DNA of 9,447 bases from Porphyromonadaceae bacterium UBA4277 (GCA_002395965.1 DGVT01000041.1:444-9890); one strand, 5' to 3'; positions 1 through 6,601 are shown, numbered from the stretch's first letter. Notes: a model not told the origin generated them from the sequence alone. Numbers and translations: made by a program.

Positions 1-535
1 CGAGCAGCAGCTGCTGGCCGGTCTGTCCCTTGGCATAGAACGTGCGGCTCACCTGAGCGCCACCGAACGAGCGGTTGGCCAGCAGGCCGCCATATTCGCG
101 TGCAAAGGGCACACCCTGTGCCACACACTGGTCGATGATATTGTTCGACACCTCGGCCAGGCGATAGACGTTGGCCTCGCGGGCACGATAGTCACCACCC
201 TTGACGGTGTCGTAGAACAGGCGATAGACCGAGTCGCCGTCGTTCTGATAATTCTTGGCTGCATTGATACCACCCTGCGCGGCTATAGAGTGAGCGCGGC
301 GCGGCGAGTCCTGAATGCAGAAGTTGAGCACATTAAATCCCATCTCACCCAGCGTGGCTGCTGCACTGGCACCTGCCAGGCCCGTGCCCACGACGATGAT
401 GTCGAGACGGCGCTTGTTGGCGGGATTTACCAGCTTCTGGTGAGCCTTATAGTTTGTCCACTTCTCAGCTATTGGTCCCTCGGGGATTTTTGAGTCGATT
501 ACGGGCTGAGCAGTCTTGTTGATTGTTTCTTCCAT
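1..535 (-). CDS. sdhA: Succinate dehydrogenase/fumarate reductase flavoprotein subunit, N-terminal part (runs off left edge)
   Basis: This is the FAD-carrying catalytic subunit of complex II, interconverting succinate and fumarate at the cytoplasmic face of the inner membrane. Reading the minus strand from the ATG at 535 gives 178 codons open to the window edge. Residues 44-70 hold the FAD-binding Rossmann start (DIIVVGTGLAGASAAATLG). Residues 81-89 (AHSIAAQGG) hold the conserved histidine, here His82, that binds FAD covalently in this family. A RTFYAKGQTGQQLL segment follows near 164-178. The roughly 40-residue N-terminal extension before the FAD motif resembles the Bacteroidetes and Wolinella type. 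The start lies 37 bp after the cytochrome b gene stop, so the two are surely co-transcribed; the iron-sulfur subunit is expected further left. In gut Bacteroidales this enzyme usually works as a fumarate reductase, so frdA is an equally valid name. No truncation other than the window edge is seen. Confidence 0.95.
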   Translation of the reverse strand, partial: MEETINKTAQPVIDSKIPEGPIAEKWTNYKAHQKLVNPANKRRLDIIVVGTGLAGASAAATLGEMGFNVLNFCIQDSPRRAHSIAAQGGINAAKNYQNDGDSVYRLFYDTVKGGDYRAREANVYRLAEVSNNIIDQCVAQGVPFAREYGGLLANRSFGGAQVSRTFYAKGQTGQQLLL

Positions 536-572
536 TTTTCATTAAAGGTTTTAACGGTTAATACTCAGCTAA

Positions 573-1229
573 TTACAAAGCAAAGAACCATGTGAAGTAG
601 CACACCTCAACGGCGAAGAGCAGCATGACGATGGTAGCCCACCACCAGCCTATGCACTTGAAGCGCTCGATCCACTTGTCGTTAGTAGTGCCTATCGATT
701 GCAGTGCACTCCAGAAGCCGTGAGTGATGTGGAACCACAGGGCCACGAAACCTATCAGATACACAGGAGCCACCCAGAGCTGGCCGAAGGCTGCACGCAG
801 TGCATCCTCGCCGCTGGCGGGATAGTCACCCATGATTTCGGGCAGCTGCATCTTTGCCCAGAACTGTGCCAAGTGAAGCACAAGGAAGCAGAGCACAATG
901 ATGCCCAACACAAGCATGTTTTGTGATGCCCACTCGACAGTTGCCGGCTTGGCAGTCACTTCATAACGGTTTTCACCACGAGCCTTGCGATTCTGGAATG
1001 TGAGCCAGAAGGCGAAGATGATGTGCAGCAGGAAGCCGCCGGCAAGCACTGCCGTGCCTAACAGGGCATACCAGTTGGCACCTAAGAACTCACACACTGC
1101 CTCGTAGGCATCGAGCGAAATCAGGGCCACCGCATTCATCAGGGCGTGGAACGTCAGGAATAGGATCAGGAAAAGTCCGGTGACACTCATCACCACCTTT
1201 CGTCCTACAGAAGAATTAGTTAACCACAT
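573..1229 (-). CDS. sdhC: Succinate dehydrogenase/fumarate reductase cytochrome b subunit (b558 family)
   Basis: This 218-residue membrane anchor passes electrons between quinone/quinol and the flavoprotein and iron-sulfur subunits. Five hydrophobic helices are visible, roughly at residues 12-36, 53-78, 103-125, 150-175 and 192-216. Histidines in or near the helices (His28, His69, His119, and His167 or His170) match the pattern of the four axial ligands of the diheme Wolinella-type cytochrome b. The segment FHITHGFWSALQS (166-178) is characteristic of the b558 family. Length is normal for the family. The ATG at 1229 is chosen because the N-terminus (MWLTNSSVGRKVVMSVTG) aligns with the usual start of this family and a good promoter lies about 70 bp upstream. 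It is the first gene of the operon and precedes the flavoprotein gene by 37 bp. Whether the enzyme runs mainly as reductase or dehydrogenase cannot be told from sequence. Confidence 0.93.
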   Translation of the reverse strand: MWLTNSSVGRKVVMSVTGLFLILFLTFHALMNAVALISLDAYEAVCEFLGANWYALLGTAVLAGGFLLHIIFAFWLTFQNRKARGENRYEVTAKPATVEWASQNMLVLGIIVLCFLVLHLAQFWAKMQLPEIMGDYPASGEDALRAAFGQLWVAPVYLIGFVALWFHITHGFWSALQSIGTTNDKWIERFKCIGWWWATIVMLLFAVEVCYFTWFFAL

Positions 1230-1303
1230 AGTAGTTCAGTAAATTAAGTTGTTAATTGATTAATTATTTTTGTTTATTTTTTGCAATGATACCAAACAAT
1301 CTA

Positions 1304-1335
1304 CAAAATTACCGCTAAAAAACGGACTTTCCAAC
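1304..1335 (-). promoter_or_regulatory. Bacteroidetes-type promoter of the sdhC-sdhA operon
   Basis: On the minus strand, TAATTTTG (1311-1304) fits the Bacteroidetes -7 consensus TAnnTTTG exactly. GTTG (1335-1332) matches three of four bases of the -33 element TTTG. The spacing is exactly 20 bp, which is the favoured distance. A start near 1297 would leave an AT-rich leader of about 68 nt before sdhC. No operator is recognised. Confidence 0.6.
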
Positions 1336-1387
1336 ATTTCGCCAAAAAAAATGACGAGCATCCACCGTAAACAAGCAAACAAGCAGA

Positions 1388-1487
1388 GCTCCGTCAGGAG
1401 CGGAAGATTTTAGGCAGGCGGTGAAGCGAAGCGGAACCCCTGTAGGCGATGGAGCGAAGCGGAACCCCTGTAGGCGGTGAAGAGAAA
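1388..1487. repeat. 28-bp tandem repeat with flanking small hairpin
   Basis: Two adjacent 28-bp units (1417-1444 and 1445-1472) share the core AGCGAAGCGGAACCCCTGTA and differ at only two positions in their first half. A partial third copy starts at 1473 and decays after about 12 bases. Just upstream is a small palindrome, GCTCC-GTCA-GGAGC (1388-1401). The stretch has open frames by chance but shows no coding character, and it sits between divergent transcription units. It looks like an interspersed extragenic repeat of the kind common between Bacteroidales genes; that classification is from memory of such elements and is not verified here. Confidence 0.6.
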
Positions 1488-1512
1488 AAACGCAGTGGTG
1501 AGAAAATAAAAC

Positions 1513-1584
1513 GTGCCGGGAAACGTTATTAATGAAGGTTCTGGACATTGCTTTGCAGCAGATGGGGCAGCAATCTCCCGGCAC
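1513..1584. repeat. Nested long-range inverted repeat in the leader of the lipoprotein gene
   Basis: GTGCCGGGA (1513-1521) is exactly complementary to TCCCGGCAC (1576-1584), 54 bp apart. Inside, TTGCT (1548-1552) pairs with AGCAA (1569-1573). The two stems nest and could form one extended RNA or DNA structure ending 29 bases before the lipoprotein start codon. The inner left arm overlaps TTGCTTTG (1548-1555), a one-mismatch -7 promoter element that lacks a recognisable -33 partner. The promoter of the downstream genes is therefore uncertain, and the structure could be part of a leader, a terminator remnant or a repeat edge. Confidence 0.45.
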
Positions 1585-1613
1585 CACCTAAGAAACACTC
1601 GAAAAGTTGTAGA

Positions 1614-3017
1614 ATGAAAAGACTGATTTACATAGGACTGCTGTGCATCGGCGCCATGATGGCGCTCACAGCATGCATTAACGACGATTACACGACATCG
1701 CCTACCGACTTGCTCACGTTTTCGACCGACACGGTGACCTTCGACACCGTGGTCACCAAGCAAGGCACACCCACCAAGCAGTTTGTGGTGTATAACCACA
1801 GCAAGAAGCAGGTGAGCATCAGCAGCATCAAGATTGCCGGCAACGAGAACGGAAAATTTTTCATGAACGTTGACGGTGTGAAAGGCGAAGAGTTTCACGA
1901 TGTTGACATCCGTGGCGGCGACAGCATCTATGTGTTTGTGGAATGCCGTGTTAACGAGGCCACCACTCAGGAGCCCATCGAGGTGAAAGACCAGATCGAG
2001 TTTGTCACCAACGGTGTGATGCAACGCGTCGTGCTGCAGGCCTGGGGCCAGGACGTGATCCCCATCCATGGCGACACCATCTATGAAGACATGGTCATGA
2101 CAGCCGTCAGGCCCTATGTGATCTACGACACGCTGGTTGTGGCCGCAGGAGCCACGCTTAGCATCGACCCCGGCGCACAGCTGCTCTTCCACAAGGGTGG
2201 CGCCCTGCGCGTCTATGGCCGGCTCGACGCCGTGGGCACTGCCGAGAAGAACATCGTCATGCGCGGCGACCGACTGGACCATGTGGTGGGCGACATCAGT
2301 TTCGACATCATGTCGGGACAGTGGGGAGGCGTGATATTCGGCTACGGCAGCTACGACAACGAGATGGCCTATGTGGTGATGAAGGGCAGCGAGATAGGTA
2401 TGCACTGCAGCTCCACCGACCCGTCGCAACGCACACTGCACATGTTCAACTGCGTGCTGCACAACTCCAGCACAAGCGTGCTCACCACACTCAATGCGCG
2501 TGTCGAGGCCGAGGGGACCGAGTTCAGCAACTCGGCCGACGGCGTGGTGCACTTCATAGGCGGAAACATACACATGATCAACTGCACGTTTGCCAACTAC
2601 TACCTGTTCAGCGCCATCAGCGAGCCCATAGTGAACGTGTGGAAGGAGCACGTCACCGAACAGGTGATGCCGCTCACGTGCTACCTTGACAACTGCATCA
2701 TCTACGGCTTGGCCGGCGACATCAATGCCGGCGTGCTCGACGACTATGACGTGTATCTGCGCAACTGCCTGCTCAAGGCCGACGGCGAGGACGATGCACA
2801 TTTCATCAATTGTGTGTGGAAAGGCGACCCGCTATTCTATACCGTGCGTGAAGACTACATCTTCGATTACCGCCTGCACAACGAGAGCGGTGCCATAGGG
2901 CGCGGCGACCGCTCGCTATGCCCCGACCATGCCCGTTATGACCGCTACGGCAACGACCGCCTGGCACGCGACGGCATCGACCTCGGTGCCTATGTGTGGG
3001 TGCCCGAAGCCGAATAG
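1614..3017 (+). CDS. Surface lipoprotein with Ig-like N-terminal domain and predicted right-handed beta-helix
   Basis: This 467-residue protein starts with a lipoprotein signal (MKRLIYIGLLCIGAMMALTAC) with the lipidated residue at Cys21. The following I-N-D-D places acidic residues shortly after the cysteine, resembling the Bacteroidetes surface-export signal. Residues about 33-150 look like an all-beta Ig/ASH-type domain (FDTVVTKQGTPTKQFVVYNHS, then FFMNVDG). From about 172 onward the pattern LVVAAGATLSIDPGAQLLF, LRVYGRLDAVGTAEKNIVM, WGGVIF and short repeated turns with conserved N-C-T/V-like steps suggests a right-handed parallel beta-helix of the kind found in pectate lyase-like folds. No catalytic residues are identifiable, so binding and hydrolysis are both possible. 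The ATG at 1614 is preferred over in-frame upstream starts because it creates the signal peptide. The nuclease gene begins 22 bp downstream, suggesting one transcript. Confidence 0.8.
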   Translation: MKRLIYIGLLCIGAMMALTACINDDYTTSPTDLLTFSTDTVTFDTVVTKQGTPTKQFVVYNHSKKQVSISSIKIAGNENGKFFMNVDGVKGEEFHDVDIRGGDSIYVFVECRVNEATTQEPIEVKDQIEFVTNGVMQRVVLQAWGQDVIPIHGDTIYEDMVMTAVRPYVIYDTLVVAAGATLSIDPGAQLLFHKGGALRVYGRLDAVGTAEKNIVMRGDRLDHVVGDISFDIMSGQWGGVIFGYGSYDNEMAYVVMKGSEIGMHCSSTDPSQRTLHMFNCVLHNSSTSVLTTLNARVEAEGTEFSNSADGVVHFIGGNIHMINCTFANYYLFSAISEPIVNVWKEHVTEQVMPLTCYLDNCIIYGLAGDINAGVLDDYDVYLRNCLLKADGEDDAHFINCVWKGDPLFYTVREDYIFDYRLHNESGAIGRGDRSLCPDHARYDRYGNDRLARDGIDLGAYVWVPEAE

Positions 3018-3039
3018 CGGTTTGGAGGCACTACCCGCC

Positions 3040-3846
3040 ATGAGCAGTAAAAGCACATTAAAAATCATCACCTTCTTGTGGATGCTGGCCTTGGCCGGCA
3101 GCATAGCATATGCCGTGAGGCACTGCAGCCTTGACCGGCACCGTGAGCTGGCACCGCTGAGCAGTGGCTTGCGCGACAGCCTGCTCACTGCCGACATTGA
3201 CGGCTGCCGCCGCATCGATTACCGCGGCTTCACCGTGTGGTTCGACAGTGCACGCCACATTCCGGCCTGCGTGACCTATGAATTAACCATCGGCCACCTT
3301 GACGGAGCACACGGTCGCACCGACCGCTTTGAGCGCGACCATAGCGTGGCAGGCTGCCCCGACCCCGACGCCTACTACGGCACAGGGCTGCATCGCGGCC
3401 ACATGGCTCCGGCAGGCGACATGGCATGGGACAGCACCGCAATCAGCCAGTCGTTTCTGATGACCAACATCTGCCCACAGCATCGCTCGCTTAACGAAGG
3501 GGGCTGGGCACGCCTGGAGCAGAAATGCCGCGAATGGGTGCAGCGCGACAGCGTGCTCATCATTGCCACCGGCCCGGTGAGAGAAAAGGGGCTCGACACG
3601 ATAGAAGGCAGCGGCGTGGCCATTCCCAAGCGTTTCTTTAAGGTGGTCATGGCACCATGCACAAGGCCAAGGCGAGCCATTGCCTTCATCTACGACAACG
3701 GGGCGTGCAACGACCGCCTGAAGCGCTATGCAGTCAGCGTCGATGACGTGGAACGCCTCACCGGCATCGACTTTTTCACGGCTCTGCCGTCGCAAGAACA
3801 AGAACACATTGAGTCGGCACGGAATTTGCAAGTGTGGCTTCACTGA
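3040..3846 (+). CDS. Membrane-anchored or secreted DNA/RNA non-specific endonuclease (NUC1/EndoG family), paralog 1
   Basis: This 268-residue protein is predicted to cleave DNA and RNA without sequence specificity outside the cytoplasm. Residues 7-26 form one hydrophobic segment that acts as a signal peptide or membrane anchor. The catalytic beta-beta-alpha-metal core is readable: HRGHMAP at 118-124 with general-base candidate His121, then TNICPQ with Asn143, Asn152 in SLNEGGW, and Glu160 in RLE. These correspond to Serratia nuclease His89, Asn110, Asn119 and Glu127. The usual DRGH aspartate is His118 here. The C-terminal VDDVERLTGIDFFTALPSQEQEHIES block is typical of Bacteroidetes members. 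The ATG at 3040 is chosen over in-frame starts inside the preceding gene because it places the signal segment at the N-terminus; GGAGG lies about a dozen bases upstream. The next paralog starts 23 bp after the stop. Confidence 0.88.
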   Translation: MSSKSTLKIITFLWMLALAGSIAYAVRHCSLDRHRELAPLSSGLRDSLLTADIDGCRRIDYRGFTVWFDSARHIPACVTYELTIGHLDGAHGRTDRFERDHSVAGCPDPDAYYGTGLHRGHMAPAGDMAWDSTAISQSFLMTNICPQHRSLNEGGWARLEQKCREWVQRDSVLIIATGPVREKGLDTIEGSGVAIPKRFFKVVMAPCTRPRRAIAFIYDNGACNDRLKRYAVSVDDVERLTGIDFFTALPSQEQEHIESARNLQVWLH

Positions 3847-3869
3847 CCATATAAAAACGAGCAAAGAGA

Positions 3870-4823
3870 ATGAAAAGATTTTTTGTCATATTACTGCTTG
3901 CATTAGGACTCACCTGTCCACAACCGGCCACAATCGGCAGCAGTGGCGACTCCACGTCGTGGGTCACGACGCTGTCGGCTCGAAACAAAAAATCAGATAA
4001 AAAGAAGAGCAAGAAGAATAAGCGCGACCCGAAAAGCAAGAAAAAGCTCAAGCAGCAGTCAAAGCGCTCTCAGCCAGGTGCCATAGTGCCACTTATCGGC
4101 AGCCTGAACGCGACTGCCGGCAAGGGCACGCAGGCGCTGTGCCGCGTGACCATTCCGGCCGCCACAGCATGCCAGACTATCAACTACAAGGCAATAACCG
4201 TGTATTTCAACCGGCGGTTGCGCATCCCACTGTGTGTGGCCTACGAGCTCACAGGCACCATGGTGGCCATGGCCGATGCCCCCACAGCCGAGAAGCGACG
4301 CAACTACAAGTTTCTCACCGACGACAACGTGCCGGGCTGCCCGTCGCACCGCGACTACAGCGGCAGCGGCTACACGCGCGGCCACATGGCTCCGGCTATG
4401 GACATGCGCGGCGACCGCGAGACCATGCGCGAATGCTTCTACATGACCAACATGTGCCCACAGGTGGCAAAGCTCAATAACGACAACTGGCGCATCATGG
4501 AAGAAGCCGTACACCGCTGGGCACGGCGCGACGGCCGCCTGATCGTGCTCACCGGACCCATTATGGGCAACAGCCGTGAACACATCGGTCCTCGCAACGA
4601 CATCGCAGTGCCCGAGGCCTTCTACAAAGTCATCTACGCGCCACAGCAACAGCGAGCCATTGCCTTCATCTATGCCAATAGCGACCACAACGGCGGCATG
4701 GCACGCCACGCAACCACCATCAACGAGGTGGAACGCCGCACAGGGCTCGACTTTTTCACGGCACTGAGTCGCGACACAGAGAGCAAGATTGAGGCACAAT
4801 GCGACCTCAACGCCTGGAAATAA
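3870..4823 (+). CDS. Exported DNA/RNA non-specific endonuclease (NUC1/EndoG family), paralog 2, with lysine-rich linker
   Basis: This 317-residue protein is a second predicted extracytoplasmic sugar-non-specific nuclease. Residues 1-20 form a signal peptide (MKRFFVILLLALGLTC); Cys16 lies near a lipobox-like position but the preceding residues fit poorly, so secretion by signal peptidase I is equally likely. Residues 38-66 are extremely basic, with about 16 lysines or arginines, and look like a flexible nucleic-acid or polyanion-binding linker. The catalytic domain shows TRGHMAPAMDM (169-179) with His172, TNMCPQ with Asn194, KLNNDNW with Asn203, and Glu211 in IMEE. All match the NUC1 catalytic pattern, with Thr in place of the usual Asp of DRGH. 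It shares the ADAPTAEKR insertion (135-143) with paralog 3, making those two closer to each other than to paralog 1. It is the last gene before a strong terminator. Confidence 0.9.
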   Translation: MKRFFVILLLALGLTCPQPATIGSSGDSTSWVTTLSARNKKSDKKKSKKNKRDPKSKKKLKQQSKRSQPGAIVPLIGSLNATAGKGTQALCRVTIPAATACQTINYKAITVYFNRRLRIPLCVAYELTGTMVAMADAPTAEKRRNYKFLTDDNVPGCPSHRDYSGSGYTRGHMAPAMDMRGDRETMRECFYMTNMCPQVAKLNNDNWRIMEEAVHRWARRDGRLIVLTGPIMGNSREHIGPRNDIAVPEAFYKVIYAPQQQRAIAFIYANSDHNGGMARHATTINEVERRTGLDFFTALSRDTESKIEAQCDLNAWK

Positions 4824-4847
4824 GGCACCGCAAGCTCACAACACAAA

Positions 4848-4896
4848 GGCACCACCCTGCTCGCTGCTTTAGCGAAGACTGGGTGGTGCCATTTTA
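4848..4896 (+). terminator. Nested-hairpin terminator after nuclease paralog 2
   Basis: GGCACCACCC (4848-4857) pairs perfectly with GGGTGGTGCC (4881-4890). The loop holds a second hairpin, TCGCT-GCTTT-AGCGA (4861-4875). A short T-rich run, ATTTTAT, follows. The position 24 bases after the nuclease stop fits an intrinsic terminator; the A-rich flank on the other side could make it act on both strands. Confidence 0.75.
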
Positions 4897-4925
4897 TCGT
4901 GTGCTATAGGCTAAAAGCCCGATGT

Positions 4926-5036
4926 TTACTTCACAACAAACTTCTTGCCGTTCTTCACATAGATGCCTGCGGGCAGGTTGCCGGCATTCATCTTCATGCC
5001 CATCATGTTATACACATTGCCCAAGACATTGCGCAT
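4926..5036 (-). pseudogene. Relic of a C-terminal sorting-type domain
   Basis: Minus-strand reading gives a 36-residue peptide (MRNVLGNVYNMMGMKMNAGN, then LPAGIYVKNGKKFVVK and a stop). The pattern V-Y-N-x-x-G, L-P-A-G-I-Y-V, G-K-K-x-x-V-K is that of the extreme C-terminus of large secreted Bacteroidetes proteins, such as type IX-type sorting domains or the short tails common in this order. An in-frame TAA lies directly before the first codon and no further similarity is seen upstream. Only the tail of a former, probably large, exported protein therefore seems to remain. It is oriented opposite to the nuclease genes and lies between their two transcription units. The alternative, a real micro-ORF, is unlikely because the sequence matches a domain end. 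Confidence 0.6.
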
Positions 5037-5136
5037 TTAACGATAATTAATTGTCACGAGCCGTAAATCGTAAGATGAATACAACTGCTTTGCATCAGTT
5101 TTTAGGTTTAGGCTCCGATTATTGGCAAATATTCAT

Positions 5137-5144
5137 TACTTTTG
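5137..5144 (+). promoter_or_regulatory. -7 promoter element of nuclease paralog 3
   Basis: TACTTTTG is an exact match to the Bacteroidetes -7 consensus TAnnTTTG, 32 bases before the start codon. No convincing TTTG -33 box is found at 19-21 bp upstream, so the promoter may be weak or activator-dependent. Transcription would start near 5150, giving a leader of about 27 nt. Confidence 0.5.
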
Positions 5145-5176
5145 CAGCCTAAACATTTAATCCATCACAATCAATC

Positions 5177-6049
5177 ATGAAGAAGTTCTTTTTTCTATCA
5201 ATAGCCATTGCACTGCTCGCCGGATGCGACGGCAACGTGAAGCAAAACGACAACCGAACGGCACCCGACACTTTCATGTCGCAGGCCGCAGCCTCAGCTA
5301 CCGACGTCAACACCGGCAACTACACATCGACGGGCGACCAGTCGCTGCTCGACGTCAGCCTGCCTGCCAACCTCACCGACCAGGTGCTGCGCTACAAGGC
5401 TATCACCATCTACTACAGCAGCCGATACCGCGTGCCGAGCTGCGTGGCTTATGAGCAGACCAACACGCAGGCCACCATGGCCGATGCACCCGATGCCGAG
5501 AAGCGAAACAACTACAACTTCAACCGCGACACAAAGGTGAAGGGATGCCCCGACTGGTGGGAATACAAGGAAACGGGCTACGACCGCGGACACATGGCTC
5601 CGGCTATGGACATGCGCTGGGACCGTGAGGCCATGGAACAGTGCTTCTTGATGACAAACATCTGCCCGCAAGACCATGAGCTCAACGACGGCGAATGGCG
5701 GCACATGGAAGAGGCCATACACACATGGGCACGACGCACCGACCGACTGATCATCTTCACCGGACCCGTGCTGCGCAACGACGTGAAGCGCATCGGCAAG
5801 CACCGCGACATTGCCGTGCCCACCAAGTTCTATAAGGTGGTGTATGACCCCAAGCAGAAAAAGGCAATCGCTTTCTTGTTCAAGAACGAAAAGGCCACCG
5901 GCTCATGGACTAACTATGCCGTGACCATCGACGAGGTGGAATCCGTCACAGGCATCGACTTCCTCGCCGCCCTACCCGACGACGTGGAAACCACCATCGA
6001 GAGCCGACAGAGCATACGCAACTGGCCCCGCTACACCCCTCGACGGTAA
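5177..6049 (+). CDS. Lipoprotein DNA/RNA non-specific endonuclease (NUC1/EndoG family), paralog 3
   Basis: This 290-residue protein is the third predicted extracytoplasmic nuclease of the window. The N-terminus MKKFFFLSIAIALLAGC is a clear lipoprotein signal with lipidated Cys17, followed by a Thr/Ser/Asn-rich spacer to about residue 65. It is the only paralog that keeps the full DRGHMAP motif (136-142, His139). Asn161 lies in TNICPQ, Asn170 in ELNDGEW and Glu178 in HMEE, completing the metal-binding and catalytic set. The C-terminal block TIDEVESVTGIDFLAALPDDVETTIES matches the other two copies. The protein should sit on the cell envelope and degrade extracellular DNA or RNA. It is transcribed separately from the other paralogs, with its own -7 element and terminator. 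Substrate preference cannot be read from sequence. Confidence 0.92.
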   Translation: MKKFFFLSIAIALLAGCDGNVKQNDNRTAPDTFMSQAAASATDVNTGNYTSTGDQSLLDVSLPANLTDQVLRYKAITIYYSSRYRVPSCVAYEQTNTQATMADAPDAEKRNNYNFNRDTKVKGCPDWWEYKETGYDRGHMAPAMDMRWDREAMEQCFLMTNICPQDHELNDGEWRHMEEAIHTWARRTDRLIIFTGPVLRNDVKRIGKHRDIAVPTKFYKVVYDPKQKKAIAFLFKNEKATGSWTNYAVTIDEVESVTGIDFLAALPDDVETTIESRQSIRNWPRYTPRR

Positions 6050-6088
6050 CCAAAGCACCGGTCACAGCAGTAGCTTAATTCTCACACA

Positions 6089-6119
6089 TCGGTGATTACG
6101 CATATCTCACCGAGTTTTT
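6089..6119 (+). terminator. Intrinsic terminator after nuclease paralog 3
   Basis: TCGGTGA (6089-6095) pairs with TCACCGA (6107-6113) across an 11-base loop and is followed by GTTTTTA. It lies 40 bases after the nuclease stop codon. Confidence 0.65.
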
Positions 6120-6170
6120 AGACTATAAGCAACATAAGTTTGCATAATGGCTGGCGCCTGAACAATTCAG

Positions 6171-6397
6171 AATTATGAATTATGAATGAGTCGCAATGCG
6201 CAGTAAGCCCTTTCAGGGCGACAGGACATAGGCAGGGGTGTAAACCCCTGATATAAATAAGAACACATAAGGATTTCTCAATGTTGTTCCATAGGCGAGG
6301 TAACCTCGACTGGAAGTCGAGCATTTGAGTAACCGGGGGTGTCGCTGCGGCGACACCCCCGGCAGCATACCATCTCCGCGACCTCGCTGGAGGCGAG
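6171..6397. repeat. Cluster of extragenic palindromes
   Basis: No gene is supported here. A 7-bp tandem duplication, AATTATG twice, starts at 6171. Palindromes then follow in close order: GCCCT-TTC-AGGGC (6207-6219), CAGGGGT-GTAA-ACCCCTG (6233-6250), CGAGGT-A-ACCTCG (6296-6308), and CTCGACT-GGA-AGTCGAG (6305-6321), which shares its left arm with the previous one. The largest, 6333-6362, is a perfect 13-bp stem (CCGGGGGTGTCGC) with a TGCG loop. The last is CTCGC-TGGAG-GCGAG (6383-6397). None is followed by a T run, so they do not look like ordinary terminators. They resemble composite interspersed intergenic repeats of Bacteroidales; that assignment is by recall. Confidence 0.75.
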
Positions 6398-6569
6398 CAC
6401 ATATACGGCCTGGCGCGCAACATCATCAAACACATTGCACAGAGCACACCGTTTTTCGTCGAAAACGAAAATATTTCTTTACCCCACTTTACGGGAGTGC
6501 ACCCGAAATCCCCGAATTGTTGCAGAGATAAGCGTTTTTGACGGCGCTGCCAAAAATTGCAGGCATTTC

Positions 6570-6601
6570 TTTGGCAGAAAACAGAAAAAAACCGACCTTT
6601 G
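6570..6601 (+). promoter_or_regulatory. Bacteroidetes-type promoter of the toxin-antitoxin/mnmE unit
   Basis: TTTG (6570-6573) is an exact -33 element. GACCTTTG (6594-6601) matches the -7 consensus TAnnTTTG at all but one defined base. The spacing is 20 bp. A start near 6608 gives a leader of about 46 nt before the antitoxin. As in most TA modules, autoregulation is likely, but no clear operator palindrome is seen at the promoter itself. The 6398-6569 stretch just upstream holds only a weak T-rich hairpin (CGTTTT 6450-6455 with AAAACG 6462-6467). Confidence 0.7.

Noticed and set aside
1417..1487. CRISPR-like short repeats
   Set aside because: The 28-bp units are directly adjacent with no spacers.
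1410..2801. Long minus-strand open frame opposite the lipoprotein gene
   Set aside because: It is the antisense shadow of a clearly coding plus-strand gene, has a His/Val/Ala-skewed composition typical of such shadows, and runs through the extragenic repeat.
4059..4799. Minus-strand open frame opposite nuclease paralog 2
   Set aside because: It is antisense to a gene with intact catalytic motifs and shows the same Val/His/Ala-rich shadow composition and no recognisable domain.
6171..6397. CRISPR array
   Set aside because: The repeats are different palindromes of different sequence, with no constant repeat, no regular spacers and no cas gene nearby.
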